Positions 24,465 through 33,913 of a stretch of 64,000 bases of DNA are shown here, in pieces. How positions within the stretch are numbered: position 1 is the first letter of the stretch; each line of letters begins with the position of its first letter. The stretch is from positions 124,001 through 188,000 of the forward strand of contig JBBDJD010000001.1 of the NCBI GenBank assembly GCA_040880025.1, in the 5' to 3' direction. This stretch comes from RCIO01 sp040880025. GTDB taxonomy: Bacteria; Pseudomonadota; Alphaproteobacteria; Rhizobiales; Rhizobiaceae. The position numbers and the translations under genes were made by a program. The notes under the pieces are model-generated. The model searched no databases. It was not told the DNA's origin and worked only from the letters and a program-made list of their open reading frames with translations.

Positions 24465-25624
24465 TGGCGCCGGGCGAACAATCTCACCTTGAACTGCGTG
24501 AGGCGCTGCGCGCGCTTTGCGCCGGATTTCCCGCCGAATACCACCGCCGCCACGGCGAAGCAGCGACCTATCCAGAGGAATTCGTCGACGCTCTGACCCG
24601 CGCGGGATGGCATGCAGCGATGATACCGCAGGACTTTGGCGGCTCCGGCCTTGGCCTGACAGAGGCGAGCGTCATCATGGAGGAAATCAATCGCTCGGGC
24701 GGCAATGCCGGCCATTGCCACGGCCAGATGTACAATATGGGCACGCTTTTGCGGCACGGATCGGACGAGCAGAAGACGGCCTACCTGCCGAAAATCGCCT
24801 CGGGCGAATTGCGGCTGCAATCGATGGGCGTGACCGAACCCGAAACGGGAACCGACACGACCAGGATCAAGACGACGGCGGTCCGCAAGAAAGACCGCTA
24901 CGTGATCAACGGCCAGAAGGTCTGGATCAGCCGCATCCAGCATTCGGACCTGATGATCCTGCTTGCACGGACGACGCCGCTCGCCGAGGTGAAGCGGAAG
25001 TCGGAAGGCATGTCGATCTTTCTCGTCGACCTGCGCGAGGCGATCGGCCATGGCATGACGGTCAAGCCGATCCGCAACATGGTCAATCACGAAACCAATG
25101 AGCTGTTCTTCGACAATCTGGAAATCCCGGCCGAGAACCTGATCGGCGAGGAGGGCAGCGGCTTCCGCTATATCCTCGACGGACTGAACGCGGAGCGCAC
25201 TCTGATTGCGGCAGAATGCATCGGGGACGCGCACTGGTTCATCAAGAAGGTCTCGGACTATGCAAGGGAACGCGTCGTCTTCGACCGTCCGATAGGCCAA
25301 AATCAGGGCGTCCAGTTCCCCATCGCCCGCGCCTATGTGAACACGGAAGCCGCGAGCCTGATGCGTTTCGAGGCGGCGCGGAGGTTCGACGCGCATGAGG
25401 AATGCGGCGCAGAAGCCAACATGGCCAAGCTGCTTGCGGCGGATGCGTCCTGGGAAGCGGCCAATGCCTGCCTCCAGTTTCACGGCGGTTTCGGATTCGC
25501 ATCCGAATACGACATCGAGCGCAAGTTCCGCGAAACGCGGCTCTATCAGGTCGCTCCGATATCGACCAATCTCATCCTGTCATATGTGGCCGAGCACATC
25601 TTGGACCTGCCGCGATCCTTCTGA
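24464..25624 (+). CDS. Acyl-CoA dehydrogenase
   Basis: The 386-residue flavoprotein has the family regions: helical N-terminal domain, MGVTEPETGTDTTRIKTTA around residue 120 (FAD-binding signature), WISRIQHSDLMILLAR, and the C-terminal FHGGFGFASEYDIERKFRE region with the adenine-contacting and near-catalytic residues. Typical ACADs use a Glu in one of two positions as base; here I cannot fix which with confidence. Start ATG at 24464 overlaps the stop of the CoA-transferase, so translation is coupled. The pair would activate and then dehydrogenate one carboxylic acid. Confidence 0.92.
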   Translation: MAPGEQSHLELREALRALCAGFPAEYHRRHGEAATYPEEFVDALTRAGWHAAMIPQDFGGSGLGLTEASVIMEEINRSGGNAGHCHGQMYNMGTLLRHGSDEQKTAYLPKIASGELRLQSMGVTEPETGTDTTRIKTTAVRKKDRYVINGQKVWISRIQHSDLMILLARTTPLAEVKRKSEGMSIFLVDLREAIGHGMTVKPIRNMVNHETNELFFDNLEIPAENLIGEEGSGFRYILDGLNAERTLIAAECIGDAHWFIKKVSDYARERVVFDRPIGQNQGVQFPIARAYVNTEAASLMRFEAARRFDAHEECGAEANMAKLLAADASWEAANACLQFHGGFGFASEYDIERKFRETRLYQVAPISTNLILSYVAEHILDLPRSF

Positions 25625-25837
25625 CACAGTGCCCGGAGTGGCCGAATCGGGCACCGCGCCACATTGCTGCCTGTTTCAGGCCACAATCGGTTAACATGGT
25701 GATAAGCAATTGATGCGATTGAATCGATTGGAGGGCACAGGGGCGTTCTCCGCCTTCCGACAAGCAACGAAGGTTCCGGCCGCATCTGGTCTGTTGTAGC
25801 GGTGATGCATATGAGGGGAATGGGGGACGGGACGGCC

Positions 25838-27157
25838 ATGCACATTCGTCCGCATGAACTGCTGTCCAGATGTTCCGCTTTGGCGATCGTGATCTCCGCG
25901 GCTGTCGCCCTGACGGCCTGCACGGGCGCGCCTTCGCTCAAGACCGCGGTCAAGTCCGGCGGCACCAAGGAATATTTTGCTGAATCCGAATACGGCGTGA
26001 AGGCCAGCCCTCGCGTCAGCAACATGCGCTCGAGACTGCCGCGAGGCGGCGGCCGCGCAATGGTCGGCAAGCCCTACAAGGTCAAGGGCAAATGGTACAA
26101 GCCGAAGGAAGAGCCGAACTATGCCAAGGTCGGCGGGGCATCATGGTACGGCGACGCCTTTCACGGCCGGCTGACCGCCAACGGTGAAGTCTACGACATG
26201 ACCCATCTCACGGCGGCGCATCCGACCATGCCGCTGCCGAGCTATGCCCGCGTCACCAACCAGAAGAACGGCGCCTCCGTCGTCGTTCGCGTGAACGACC
26301 GCGGCCCCTTCGCTCACGGTCGCATCGTCGACCTTTCGAAACGTGCCGCCGAAATGCTCGACTACAAGCATGCCGGGGTGGCCAAGGTGAGGGTTGAATA
26401 TCTCGGCCGCGCACCGCTTCACGGCAAGGACGATCAGTATCTTCTTGCTTCTTATCGGCCCGGCTCAGGCGGGCCCGCGCAGTTGCCAGGCATCGACGAC
26501 GGCCAGCCCAGCGGTGTGATGATCGCCATGAACGGGCGCACGCCCGCCAGCGGCGGAAACCTGCGGCGCAGGAGCCTGTTTGATGCGCTGCCCGGCGGCA
26601 GCCGCAATAACCCGCCCACCGCCGTCGCACCGTCGCCACAGCCAGTCATGATGGCTTCCGCGACGCCTGCTCGCTCGTCGCGGCTTTCCGACATTATCGC
26701 TCCGGGAGACCCGATCCTGCCCGACAGCGGCCCGTACGTTCCCGAGCGGCCAATTGGCGGTCTCGCATCGGACGCCGAGCGGCTGGCCCTGCCGCTCATG
26801 TCCTACGCCGACCGCAGGATTGCGGCCGCCGCATCGCCGTTCGACGCCCTCGGCTCCCTGGACATGAACGCCGATGACATTGTCGCGTCGTGGAAGCGGG
26901 TCAACGGCGAACCACCCGTCGAGCAACAATACGGCGCGCCGCCGCAAAGCTCGTATCTCGCAGCCGGATCGTTCACGAACGCCGAAGACGCCAGAATCCG
27001 TGCCAATTTGCTTTCCTCGCTGGGCGCGGTGCGCATCGTGCGCGACACGGATGCCTATTCGGTTGTCATGCACGCCGAAGGACCCGCGCTCGACGCGCTT
27101 GCCCGTGCCGCATGGCAGGCGGGCGCAACGGACGCTTTTGTCGTTCGCTCTGAATAG
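25838..27157 (+). CDS. rlpA: RlpA-family septal-ring lytic transglycosylase with SPOR domain
   Basis: From the ATG at 25838 the product starts with a lipoprotein signal (lipobox VALTAC, Cys28), so it is anchored in the outer membrane. The double-psi beta-barrel of RlpA follows at about 90-200: GGASWYGDAFHGRLTANGE, then VVRVNDRGPFAHGRIVDLS with the catalytic-region Asp, and KRAAEMLD. After a Pro/Ser-rich linker the C-terminal 75 residues (SSYLAAGSFTNAEDARIRA onward) form a SPOR domain that binds denuded peptidoglycan at the septum. Upstream in-frame starts at 25802-25820 exist. It precedes the D,D-carboxypeptidase gene, a common rhizobial arrangement. Confidence 0.92.
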   Translation: MHIRPHELLSRCSALAIVISAAVALTACTGAPSLKTAVKSGGTKEYFAESEYGVKASPRVSNMRSRLPRGGGRAMVGKPYKVKGKWYKPKEEPNYAKVGGASWYGDAFHGRLTANGEVYDMTHLTAAHPTMPLPSYARVTNQKNGASVVVRVNDRGPFAHGRIVDLSKRAAEMLDYKHAGVAKVRVEYLGRAPLHGKDDQYLLASYRPGSGGPAQLPGIDDGQPSGVMIAMNGRTPASGGNLRRRSLFDALPGGSRNNPPTAVAPSPQPVMMASATPARSSRLSDIIAPGDPILPDSGPYVPERPIGGLASDAERLALPLMSYADRRIAAAASPFDALGSLDMNADDIVASWKRVNGEPPVEQQYGAPPQSSYLAAGSFTNAEDARIRANLLSSLGAVRIVRDTDAYSVVMHAEGPALDALARAAWQAGATDAFVVRSE

Positions 27158-27227
27158 CTTCGTTGATTCCCCGGCTGCCGAACGCTAGCCTGCCCTTGTG
27201 GGGGTCGGGTTCGTGTGGAGCGTTTTC

Positions 27228-28394
27228 ATGAGATTTGGGTGGTTGCCAATGCGGGCCGCATTGGCCCTTCTGTTGCTGTGCGCGGTGTCGTTGACCCCGG
27301 CCAGCGCACAGCTGTTCGATACCAGGGCCGGCCAGGCCTTCATGATCGACGCCGAAACCGGCACGATCCTGTACGAAAAGAACCCCGACGGTCTGATCCC
27401 GCCGGCGTCGCTGGGCAAGTTGATGACGATGGAAGTCGTGTTCCACGCCATAAAGACAGGGCGCCTTACCCTTCAGGACACATTTCTGGTCAGCGAGAAC
27501 GCGTGGCGCAGAGGCGGGGCCGCGTCCGGCGGATCGACCATGTTCGCCGAGCTTGGGTCGTCCATTTCGCTGGAGGACCTCATCCAGGGCGTCATCATAC
27601 AGTCGGCGAATGACGGCTGCATCATCATCGCCGAGGGCATGGCGGGATCGGAAGAACGTTTCGCCGAGCAGATGACGGCGCGCGCACGCGAAATCGGCCT
27701 GACGAAATCGGTCTTCAAGAACTCCAACGGGCTCCCGGCCGAAGGCCAGGCGGTGACGGTTCGCGAACTCGTCAAGCTCGCCCAGCACATCTGGCGCGAA
27801 TACCCCGTCTTCTACAAATATTACGGCATACGCGAATTCACCTGGAACGGCATCCGCCAGTTCAACCGCAACCCGCTGCTTCGCATGGATATCGGCGCGG
27901 ACGGCCTCAAGACCGGCTACACTGAGGAGTCGGGCTACGCCATCGTCGGATCGGTCGAGCGCGACGGCCGCAGGCTGTTCGTCGGCATGAGCGACATGGC
28001 GAGCGAGAACGAGCGCGCCGAGGAAAGCCGGAGAATGCTCGACTGGGGCATCCGCGCGTTCGAAAAGACCGAACTCTTCGCCGAAGGCGAGCTCGTTGGC
28101 GAGGCCAAGACGTATGGGGCCGAGAAGTCGTCTGTGGGTCTGCGCGCCAATGGTCCCTTGTCGATCTTCGTGCCGATCACCAATCGCGACCGCCTGATTG
28201 CCCGTATCATCTATCAGGGACCGGTGACGGCGCCTGTGGAGGAGGGTGCAGAGCTTGGTGTTCTGAAGGTCTGGATCGGCGACACACTGAGCCAGGAAAC
28301 GCCGCTCTATGCAGCCGAGAGCGTCGGGCAGGGCACACTCTACCAGCGCGCGGTCGACGCGATCGAGGAACTTGCGATCGGCTGGATGCGCTGA
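27228..28394 (+). CDS. D-alanyl-D-alanine carboxypeptidase (PBP5/6 family, serine type)
   Basis: The 388-residue protein has a signal peptide (MRAALALLLLCAVSLTPASA) and is periplasmic. Active-site motifs are complete: S61-LGK64 (SxxK) in PPASLGKLMT, SAN in QSANDGC and KTG in LKTGYT. It trims the terminal D-Ala from peptidoglycan pentapeptides and so limits cross-linking. The C-terminal beta domain and an amphipathic tail (RAVDAIEELAIGWM) that would tether it to the inner membrane are present. GGAG lies 9 bases before the ATG at 27228. It follows rlpA by 70 bp. Confidence 0.95.
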   Translation: MRFGWLPMRAALALLLLCAVSLTPASAQLFDTRAGQAFMIDAETGTILYEKNPDGLIPPASLGKLMTMEVVFHAIKTGRLTLQDTFLVSENAWRRGGAASGGSTMFAELGSSISLEDLIQGVIIQSANDGCIIIAEGMAGSEERFAEQMTARAREIGLTKSVFKNSNGLPAEGQAVTVRELVKLAQHIWREYPVFYKYYGIREFTWNGIRQFNRNPLLRMDIGADGLKTGYTEESGYAIVGSVERDGRRLFVGMSDMASENERAEESRRMLDWGIRAFEKTELFAEGELVGEAKTYGAEKSSVGLRANGPLSIFVPITNRDRLIARIIYQGPVTAPVEEGAELGVLKVWIGDTLSQETPLYAAESVGQGTLYQRAVDAIEELAIGWMR

Positions 28395-28495
28395 CCGGCG
28401 GCTTGCATTTCATCGCGCATGGACCCATTCAGGGCTGCGGTTGATGGCCGGGCGAATCCCCCGCGCCATCGTGTTTGCGGGCAGGGACGAGCGAT

Positions 28496-29176
28496 TTGGC
28501 GCGCGGCTATTTCATCAGCTTCGAAGGCGGGGAAGGGGTCGGCAAGACGACCCAGATAGGGCGTCTGGCCGATGCGCTGCGCGACATGGGCCGCGACGTT
28601 CTGGTAACCCGCGAACCGGGCGGCTCGCCCGGAGCAGAGGCTGTACGCCATGTGTTGCTGTCGGGTGCCGCCGAAGCACTCGGCCCCAAGCTGGAGGCGA
28701 TTCTGTTCGCCGCCGCCCGCTCCGATCATGTCGAGACAATCATCCGCCCAGCGATCGAAGCCGGCCGGATCGTACTGACCGACCGCTTCATGGACTCTTC
28801 GCGTGTCTATCAGGGCGTCACCGGCGGGCTGGACGCCGATTTCATGGCTGCGCTGGAGCGCGTTACCGTCAACGGCATGGCGCCCGACCTCACCATCATT
28901 CTCGACATAGAACCAGAGGAAGGCCTGAGACGCGCCGCGGCGCGCCGCACCAGCGGCGAGGACGCCGATCGTTACGAGAAAGAGCAGATCGATATCCACC
29001 GCCGAAGGCGCGAAGCGTTCCTGGATATCGCCAGGGCCGAACCCGGACGCTGTGTCGTCATTGATGCGTCGATGGATGAGAATGCGATTGCATTGGCCGT
29101 GCTGGAGGCTGCCAGGGGCGCAATCGGCGCAGATGACGAATCCGATCCTCCGAAACAGCGGACGCGCGCGCGATGA
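28496..29176 (+). CDS. tmk: Thymidylate kinase
   Basis: Thymidylate kinase makes dTDP from dTMP. The 226-residue protein has the P-loop FEGGEGVGKTT, the substrate-binding REPGGSP, the DR(F/Y) motif in LTDRFMDSSRVYQG, and a lid region with RRAAARR. Length is normal. I start at the TTG at 28496 (MARGYFISFEGG), which places AGGGACGAG at ribosome-site distance and matches the family N-terminus; a TTG at 28475 is an alternative. Its stop overlaps the start of holB, so the two are coupled, as in many rhizobia. Confidence 0.95.
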   Translation: MARGYFISFEGGEGVGKTTQIGRLADALRDMGRDVLVTREPGGSPGAEAVRHVLLSGAAEALGPKLEAILFAAARSDHVETIIRPAIEAGRIVLTDRFMDSSRVYQGVTGGLDADFMAALERVTVNGMAPDLTIILDIEPEEGLRRAAARRTSGEDADRYEKEQIDIHRRRREAFLDIARAEPGRCVVIDASMDENAIALAVLEAARGAIGADDESDPPKQRTRAR

Positions 29177-30213
29177 CGATCGAACACCTCGCCCCGCGCC
29201 AGCACGATTCCATCGACGGCGTTCCCGAACCGGCTGAAAACCCGTATCTCATCGGCCATGAACGCGCCCGCGGCAATCTCGCTTCAGCGTTCACAGCAGG
29301 ACGGCTTCATCATGCACTGTTGCTCACCGGGCCGGCTGGCATCGGCAAGGCCACGTTTGCATTTCACCTGGCCCGCCATGTTCTCGTCGGCCAGAAGGAT
29401 GCACCTCCCGATCACCTGCTGCCCGCCGATCCGCAATCGCATACGTTCCGGTCGGTCGCGCAGGGCGCCCATTCGGCGGTGCTGCATCTCACGCGCCCGG
29501 CCAATGAGCGCGCGAAAGGGTTCAAGACCGTGGTCACCGTGGAGGAAATCCGGCGCGTTGGCCGTTTTCTCTCGCTGTCCGCGCATGATGGCGGTTACCG
29601 CGTTGTCATCGTCGATCCCGCCGACGATCTGAACGCCAGTGCGGCCAACGCACTGTTGAAGAACCTGGAGGAACCGCCGGCCCGCACGCTGTTTGTGCTG
29701 ATCGCGCATGTTCCCGGGCGGCTTGTTCCGACCATCCGCTCGCGCTGCCAGATCGTCCGGCTGGATCCTTTGTCCGAGCCGGAGATCCTTGAGGCCATGA
29801 CCGCGCTGGGCCTCACGCTGCCCGACACTGCCGGCGCGCGAAGCGAACTTGCGCGGCGGGCCGGGGGCAGCGTTCGTAATGCAATCCTGCTGACCGAATA
29901 TGGCGGACTGGAAATTGCCTCAACCATCGAAAAACTGCTGGACGCGAGCCAGTTCGATCTGGCGCTGGCTTCCCGATTGGCTGACGCCGTGACCGGGCGC
30001 GAGCAGACGGTCCAGCTCGATATCTTCAACGACCATCTGCTCGATGCGATCGCCGCCGGCGCAACCCAGGGAGACCGGCTTCGCTCGGCCCGCCAGGCTG
30101 AATCCTGGAGCAGGTTGCGCGAAGACATCGCGTCCACCGAAATCTACAATCTCGACAAGCGCCACCATGTGATGACCTCGCTCAGACGGGCGCATGAGGG
30201 CCTTCACGGCTGA
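29173..30213 (+). CDS. holB: DNA polymerase III delta' subunit
   Basis: The 346-residue clamp-loader subunit has Walker A GPAGIGKAT near residue 55, the sensor-type segment DDLNASAANALLKNLEEPP, and the SRC motif in TIRSRCQIVRL that in delta' supplies the arginine finger to a neighbouring subunit. The Walker A is degenerate in its last residues (KAT), usual for delta', which does not hydrolyse ATP. The zinc module of enteric delta' is missing, as in other alphaproteobacteria. Start overlaps tmk by ATGA. It works in replication with DnaX and HolA encoded elsewhere. Confidence 0.92.
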   Translation: MTIEHLAPRQHDSIDGVPEPAENPYLIGHERARGNLASAFTAGRLHHALLLTGPAGIGKATFAFHLARHVLVGQKDAPPDHLLPADPQSHTFRSVAQGAHSAVLHLTRPANERAKGFKTVVTVEEIRRVGRFLSLSAHDGGYRVVIVDPADDLNASAANALLKNLEEPPARTLFVLIAHVPGRLVPTIRSRCQIVRLDPLSEPEILEAMTALGLTLPDTAGARSELARRAGGSVRNAILLTEYGGLEIASTIEKLLDASQFDLALASRLADAVTGREQTVQLDIFNDHLLDAIAAGATQGDRLRSARQAESWSRLREDIASTEIYNLDKRHHVMTSLRRAHEGLHG

Positions 30214-30306
30214 TGGCCGCATGCGCTCGTTCGGGATGGTCTTCACTGCCATGATGCGCTATCTGACCGCTTCCTGATTTCCCCTTCCGAAAGCAACAGC
30301 CACGCT

Positions 30307-31854
30307 ATGGCCCGCGAGAAGTTCTACATCACCACGCCGATCTTTTACCCGAACGGCAAACCGCATATCGGCCACGCCTACACGGTGATTGCAACCGATG
30401 CTCTGGCGCGTTTCCAGCGCCATGACGGCAAGGACGTGTTCTTCCTGACCGGCACGGACGAGCATGGCCTGAAGATGCAGCAGACCGCCGACGCGGAGGG
30501 TATCACCGCGCAGGAACTGGCCGACCGCAATTCCGCGATTTTCCGCGGCATGGTCGAGGCCGTCGGCGGTTCCAACGACCAGTTCATCCGCACCACGGAG
30601 GAACGCCACAAGCACGCATCGCAGGCGATCTGGCAGCGGATGGCCGACAATGGCGACATCTTCCTCGATCGCTACAGCGGCTGGTATTCAGTGCGCCAGG
30701 AGGGCTATTTCGACGAAAGCGAGACGACCGTCGGCGACGACGGCGTTCGCCGTGAACCACTGGGTTCACCGGTCGAATGGAACGAGGAGGAAACTTACTT
30801 CTTCCGGCTTTCCGCCTATCAGGACCGACTGCTGGAGCTCTACGAGAAGCAGCCCGACTTCATCGGCCCGGCCGAACGGCGCAACGAGGTGATCAGTTTC
30901 GTGAAGTCGGGGCTGCGCGATCTGTCCGTTTCACGCTCGACATTCAGTTGGGGCGTGCCGGTGCCCGGCGACGACAAGCATGTGATGTATGTGTGGGTCG
31001 ACGCGCTGACCAACTACATTACCGCCGCCGGCTACCCGGACACTGACGGTCCGCAGTGGAACTACTGGCCGGCGCTGCACATCATCGGCAAGGACATCGT
31101 GCGTTTCCACACGGTCTACTGGCCGGCCTTCCTGATCTCCGCGGGCGTGCCATTGCCCAAGCGCGTCTTCGCGCACGGCTTTCTGTTCAACCGCGGCGAG
31201 AAGATGTCGAAATCGGTCGGCAATGTCGTCGACCCGTTTGCGCTCATCGAGCATTTCGGCCTCGATCAGGTCCGCTACTTCTTCCTGCGCGAAGTCCCGT
31301 TCGGACAGGACGGCAGCTACAGCCACGAGGCGATCGTCAACCGCACCAATGCCGACCTCGCCAACGATCTGGGCAATCTCGCTCAACGCTCGTTGTCGAT
31401 GATCGCCAAGAATTGCGGCGGCAAGATTCCCACGCCAGGCGAATTGCAGCCGCAGGACAAGGTCATACTGGACCAGGCTGGCGAGGCGCTCGCCAAGGCG
31501 CGCAAGGCAATGGACGAACAGGCGATCCACCAGGCGCTTGCCGCGATATTCGCCGTCGTCGCCGACGCCAACCGCTATTTCGCCGGCCAAGAGCCCTGGG
31601 CGTTGCGCAAGTCCGACCCGGCGCGCATGGAAACCGTGTTGTGGACCACGATCGAGACGATCCGGCGGGTTGCGATCCTGTGCCAGCCCTACGTTCCAGG
31701 CTCCGCCGCCAAGCTGCTCGACCTGCTGGCCGTGCCGGCTGGCAGCCGCGACTTCGCCCATCTCGACGACGCGCACCGGCTGATTGCGGGTACGGCTTTG
31801 CCTGCGCCCGAGGCAGTCTTCCCGCGCTATGTGGACAAGGCTGGCGAAGAGTAG
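30307..31854 (+). CDS. metG: Methionyl-tRNA synthetase
   Basis: The class I synthetase charges tRNA-Met. The HIGH motif is KPHIGHAY with HIGH at 20-23 and the KMSKS loop lies at about 299-303. At 515 residues it is the short form without the C-terminal tRNA-binding extension, and the zinc-knuckle cysteines of the enteric enzyme are not seen (the connective segment SGWYSVRQEGYFDESET has none). No clear ribosome site precedes the ATG at 30307, but similarity begins there. It is followed by VOC, TatD and MBL genes, a standard rhizobial order. Confidence 0.97.
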   Translation: MAREKFYITTPIFYPNGKPHIGHAYTVIATDALARFQRHDGKDVFFLTGTDEHGLKMQQTADAEGITAQELADRNSAIFRGMVEAVGGSNDQFIRTTEERHKHASQAIWQRMADNGDIFLDRYSGWYSVRQEGYFDESETTVGDDGVRREPLGSPVEWNEEETYFFRLSAYQDRLLELYEKQPDFIGPAERRNEVISFVKSGLRDLSVSRSTFSWGVPVPGDDKHVMYVWVDALTNYITAAGYPDTDGPQWNYWPALHIIGKDIVRFHTVYWPAFLISAGVPLPKRVFAHGFLFNRGEKMSKSVGNVVDPFALIEHFGLDQVRYFFLREVPFGQDGSYSHEAIVNRTNADLANDLGNLAQRSLSMIAKNCGGKIPTPGELQPQDKVILDQAGEALAKARKAMDEQAIHQALAAIFAVVADANRYFAGQEPWALRKSDPARMETVLWTTIETIRRVAILCQPYVPGSAAKLLDLLAVPAGSRDFAHLDDAHRLIAGTALPAPEAVFPRYVDKAGEE

Positions 31855-31863
31855 GTTGCGGAC

Positions 31864-32283
31864 GTGGGAATCGACACCGTGAAGCGATCCGCCAAGCTTA
31901 TGCAAATCGCGCCGGTCTTGCCGGCTCGCAATGTGACATTGCTGGCCGCCTGGTATCGCGACAAGCTGGGCTTTGTGCAGGCCTTCACCGATCCGTCCAC
32001 CAACATGGAAAATCCGCTCTATGTAGGGGTCAAACGCGACGGTATTGAATTGCATATTCAGTGGCACGGCGCGGAGGAATGGGAGACGATGACCACACCG
32101 TTGCTGAAATTTGTGGTCGATGATGTCGATGCACTATTTGCCGAATACGAGCCGAAAGGTGTGTTTCATGAAGGCACCGCACTCAGGAATACGGCCTGGG
32201 GAACGCGCGAGTTCGGCTTCTACGATCCAGATGGCAACGGCCTGATCTTCTTTCGAGATTTGAAGCCCGGCGAGATGCACTGA
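31864..32283 (+). CDS. VOC-family (glyoxalase/bleomycin-resistance fold) protein
   Basis: The 139-residue protein has two beta-alpha-beta-beta-beta units of the vicinal-oxygen-chelate fold: LPARNVTLLAAWYRDKLGF, then VVDDVDALFAEYE and the closing EFGFYDPDGNGLIFFRDL. Metal ligands of the fold (His, Glu) can be placed at IELHIQWH and GLIFFRD only loosely, so it may be a binding protein and not an enzyme. The GTG at 31864 is used; an ATG at 31900 would give a shorter product. It overlaps the TatD start by one base and is between metG and tatD. Confidence 0.75.
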   Translation: MGIDTVKRSAKLMQIAPVLPARNVTLLAAWYRDKLGFVQAFTDPSTNMENPLYVGVKRDGIELHIQWHGAEEWETMTTPLLKFVVDDVDALFAEYEPKGVFHEGTALRNTAWGTREFGFYDPDGNGLIFFRDLKPGEMH

Positions 32284-33080
32284 TGCTGATCGACACCCAT
32301 TGCCATCTCGACTTCCCGGATTTCGAGGCCGAACGCGACATGATCGTTGAGCGCGCCGGCGACGCCGGCGTCGGCATGATGGTGACGATCTCGACCCGTG
32401 TGCGGCAGTTCGATCGCATCAAGGCGATTGCGGAAACCTACCAGAATGTCTTCTGCTCGGTCGGCACACATCCGCACAATGCCGGAGAGGAAGAGGGCAT
32501 AGAAGTCAGCGAACTGATCCGCCTTGCCGAACACCCGAAGGTCGTGGCGATCGGCGAAGCCGGTCTCGATTATTTCTACGACAAGGCGCCGCGCCAGGCG
32601 CAGGTGGCCGGTTTCCGCACACACGTCGCGGCCGCGCGGGAAACCGGGCTGCCTTTGGTCATTCATGCGCGCGACGCGGATGACGACGTGGCGGAAATCC
32701 TGCGCGACGAAACAGGGAAGGGCGCATTCCCTTTCATCCTGCATTGTTTTTCGTCCGGCCGCGCGCTGGCCGAAACCGGCATCGAGCTCGGCGGCTATGT
32801 GTCCTTCTCCGGCATACTGACCTTCAAGAAGTCGGAGGAACTGCGCGCCCTTGCCCGCGATCTGCCGCGCGAGCGTCTGCTGGTGGAAACCGACGCGCCC
32901 TATCTTGCGCCCATGCCGCATCGCGGAAAGCGCAACGAACCTGCATTTGTCGCCCACACTGCTGCCGTGCTGGCCGAAACGATCGGCGCAAGCGAGGCCG
33001 AACTCGCTGAAATCACAACCGAAAACGCCTTCCGCATATTCTCCAGAATGCCGCGCCCGGCGGCCAATTCCGGTTCCTGA
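32283..33080 (+). CDS. TatD-family metal-dependent DNase
   Basis: The 265-residue TIM-barrel hydrolase has the family metal site: THCHLDFP with His6 and His8, GEAGLDYFY with the bridging Glu, VIHARDAD with the third His, ILHCFSSG with the fourth and ETDAPYLAP with the final Asp. TatD enzymes are 3'-5' exonucleases with roles in DNA repair and RNA trimming. Start ATG at 32283 overlaps the VOC stop. It is directly downstream of metG and VOC and 5 bp before the MBL hydrolase. Confidence 0.95.
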   Translation: MLIDTHCHLDFPDFEAERDMIVERAGDAGVGMMVTISTRVRQFDRIKAIAETYQNVFCSVGTHPHNAGEEEGIEVSELIRLAEHPKVVAIGEAGLDYFYDKAPRQAQVAGFRTHVAAARETGLPLVIHARDADDDVAEILRDETGKGAFPFILHCFSSGRALAETGIELGGYVSFSGILTFKKSEELRALARDLPRERLLVETDAPYLAPMPHRGKRNEPAFVAHTAAVLAETIGASEAELAEITTENAFRIFSRMPRPAANSGS

Positions 33081-33085
33081 CGGCG

Positions 33086-33913
33086 ATGGCGGACCGGCTG
33101 AGGCTGACCATAACGGGTTGCGGCTCGTCTCCGGGAACGCCGCGCATCATGGGCGACTGGGGCGCCTGCGATCCCGCAAACCCGCGCAACCGGCGCCTGC
33201 GGGCCGCAGCGCTTGTCGAGCGTATCTCCAGCGGTGGCAAGACAACGGTGGCGATCGACACCGGCCCGGATTTCCGAGCCCAGATGATAGCCGCGGGCGT
33301 CGATCGGCTCGATGCGGTCGTCTACACCCACGCACATGCCGACCATATCCACGGCATTGACGATTTGCGGGGCTATTTCCTGGCCCAGCGCAAGCGAATT
33401 GACATACATGCCGACCAGCCGACGATGGACCGCCTCCGGCAAGGCTTCGAATATTGTTTCGAGACACCGGCGGGCAGCGCCTATCCGCCGGTTGTCGAAC
33501 CTCACTTCATCAGCCACGGCGAGCCGTTCACGATCGAGGGAGAGGGCGGTCCACTGACGTTCCGCCCGCTCCCGCAGCAGCATGGCGATGCCGTTTCACT
33601 CGGATTCCGCGTCGGCCCCGTGGCCTATTGTTGCGACGTCAGCGGCTTTCCAGAAGCGACAGTGGCGCTTCTCGGCGGCCTTGATGTGCTGGTCATCGAC
33701 GCCTTGCAATACCGACCGCATCCGTCGCATTTCTCGCTTGCCGAAGCGCTTGAATGGATCGAGCGGCTGAAACCGGACCGCGCGTTGCTGACCCATATGC
33801 ACATTCCACTCGACTACGACACGGTGATGCGCGAGACGCCGCCGCATGTTGAGCCGGCCTATGACGGTCAGGTATTCGAGATCGAACTCCCCGAAACGGA
33901 GCCCGTCAAATGA
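33086..33913 (+). CDS. MBL-fold metallohydrolase (PhnP/ElaC-like)
   Basis: The 275-residue protein has the metallo-beta-lactamase zinc motif THAHADH around residues 81-87, the ligand His in QQHGD, Asp in CCDVSGFPE and the final THMH. The N-terminal TGCGSSPGTPR and the overall plan match PhnP-like phosphodiesterases and tRNase-Z relatives. It lies in the metG-VOC-tatD-MBL-ybaK operon; the tatD-MBL pair is conserved in rhizobia, which suggests a housekeeping nucleic-acid or cyclic-phosphate role, not phosphonate use. Confidence 0.9.
   Translation: MADRLRLTITGCGSSPGTPRIMGDWGACDPANPRNRRLRAAALVERISSGGKTTVAIDTGPDFRAQMIAAGVDRLDAVVYTHAHADHIHGIDDLRGYFLAQRKRIDIHADQPTMDRLRQGFEYCFETPAGSAYPPVVEPHFISHGEPFTIEGEGGPLTFRPLPQQHGDAVSLGFRVGPVAYCCDVSGFPEATVALLGGLDVLVIDALQYRPHPSHFSLAEALEWIERLKPDRALLTHMHIPLDYDTVMRETPPHVEPAYDGQVFEIELPETEPVK

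Noticed and set aside
23307..25624. CaiB/CaiA-like pair as part of a carnitine pathway with lcdH
   Set aside because: Family III CoA-transferase plus acyl-CoA dehydrogenase pairs serve many acids, caiD/caiC/caiT are absent, and the carnitine operon is 12 kb away and of the dehydrogenase type.
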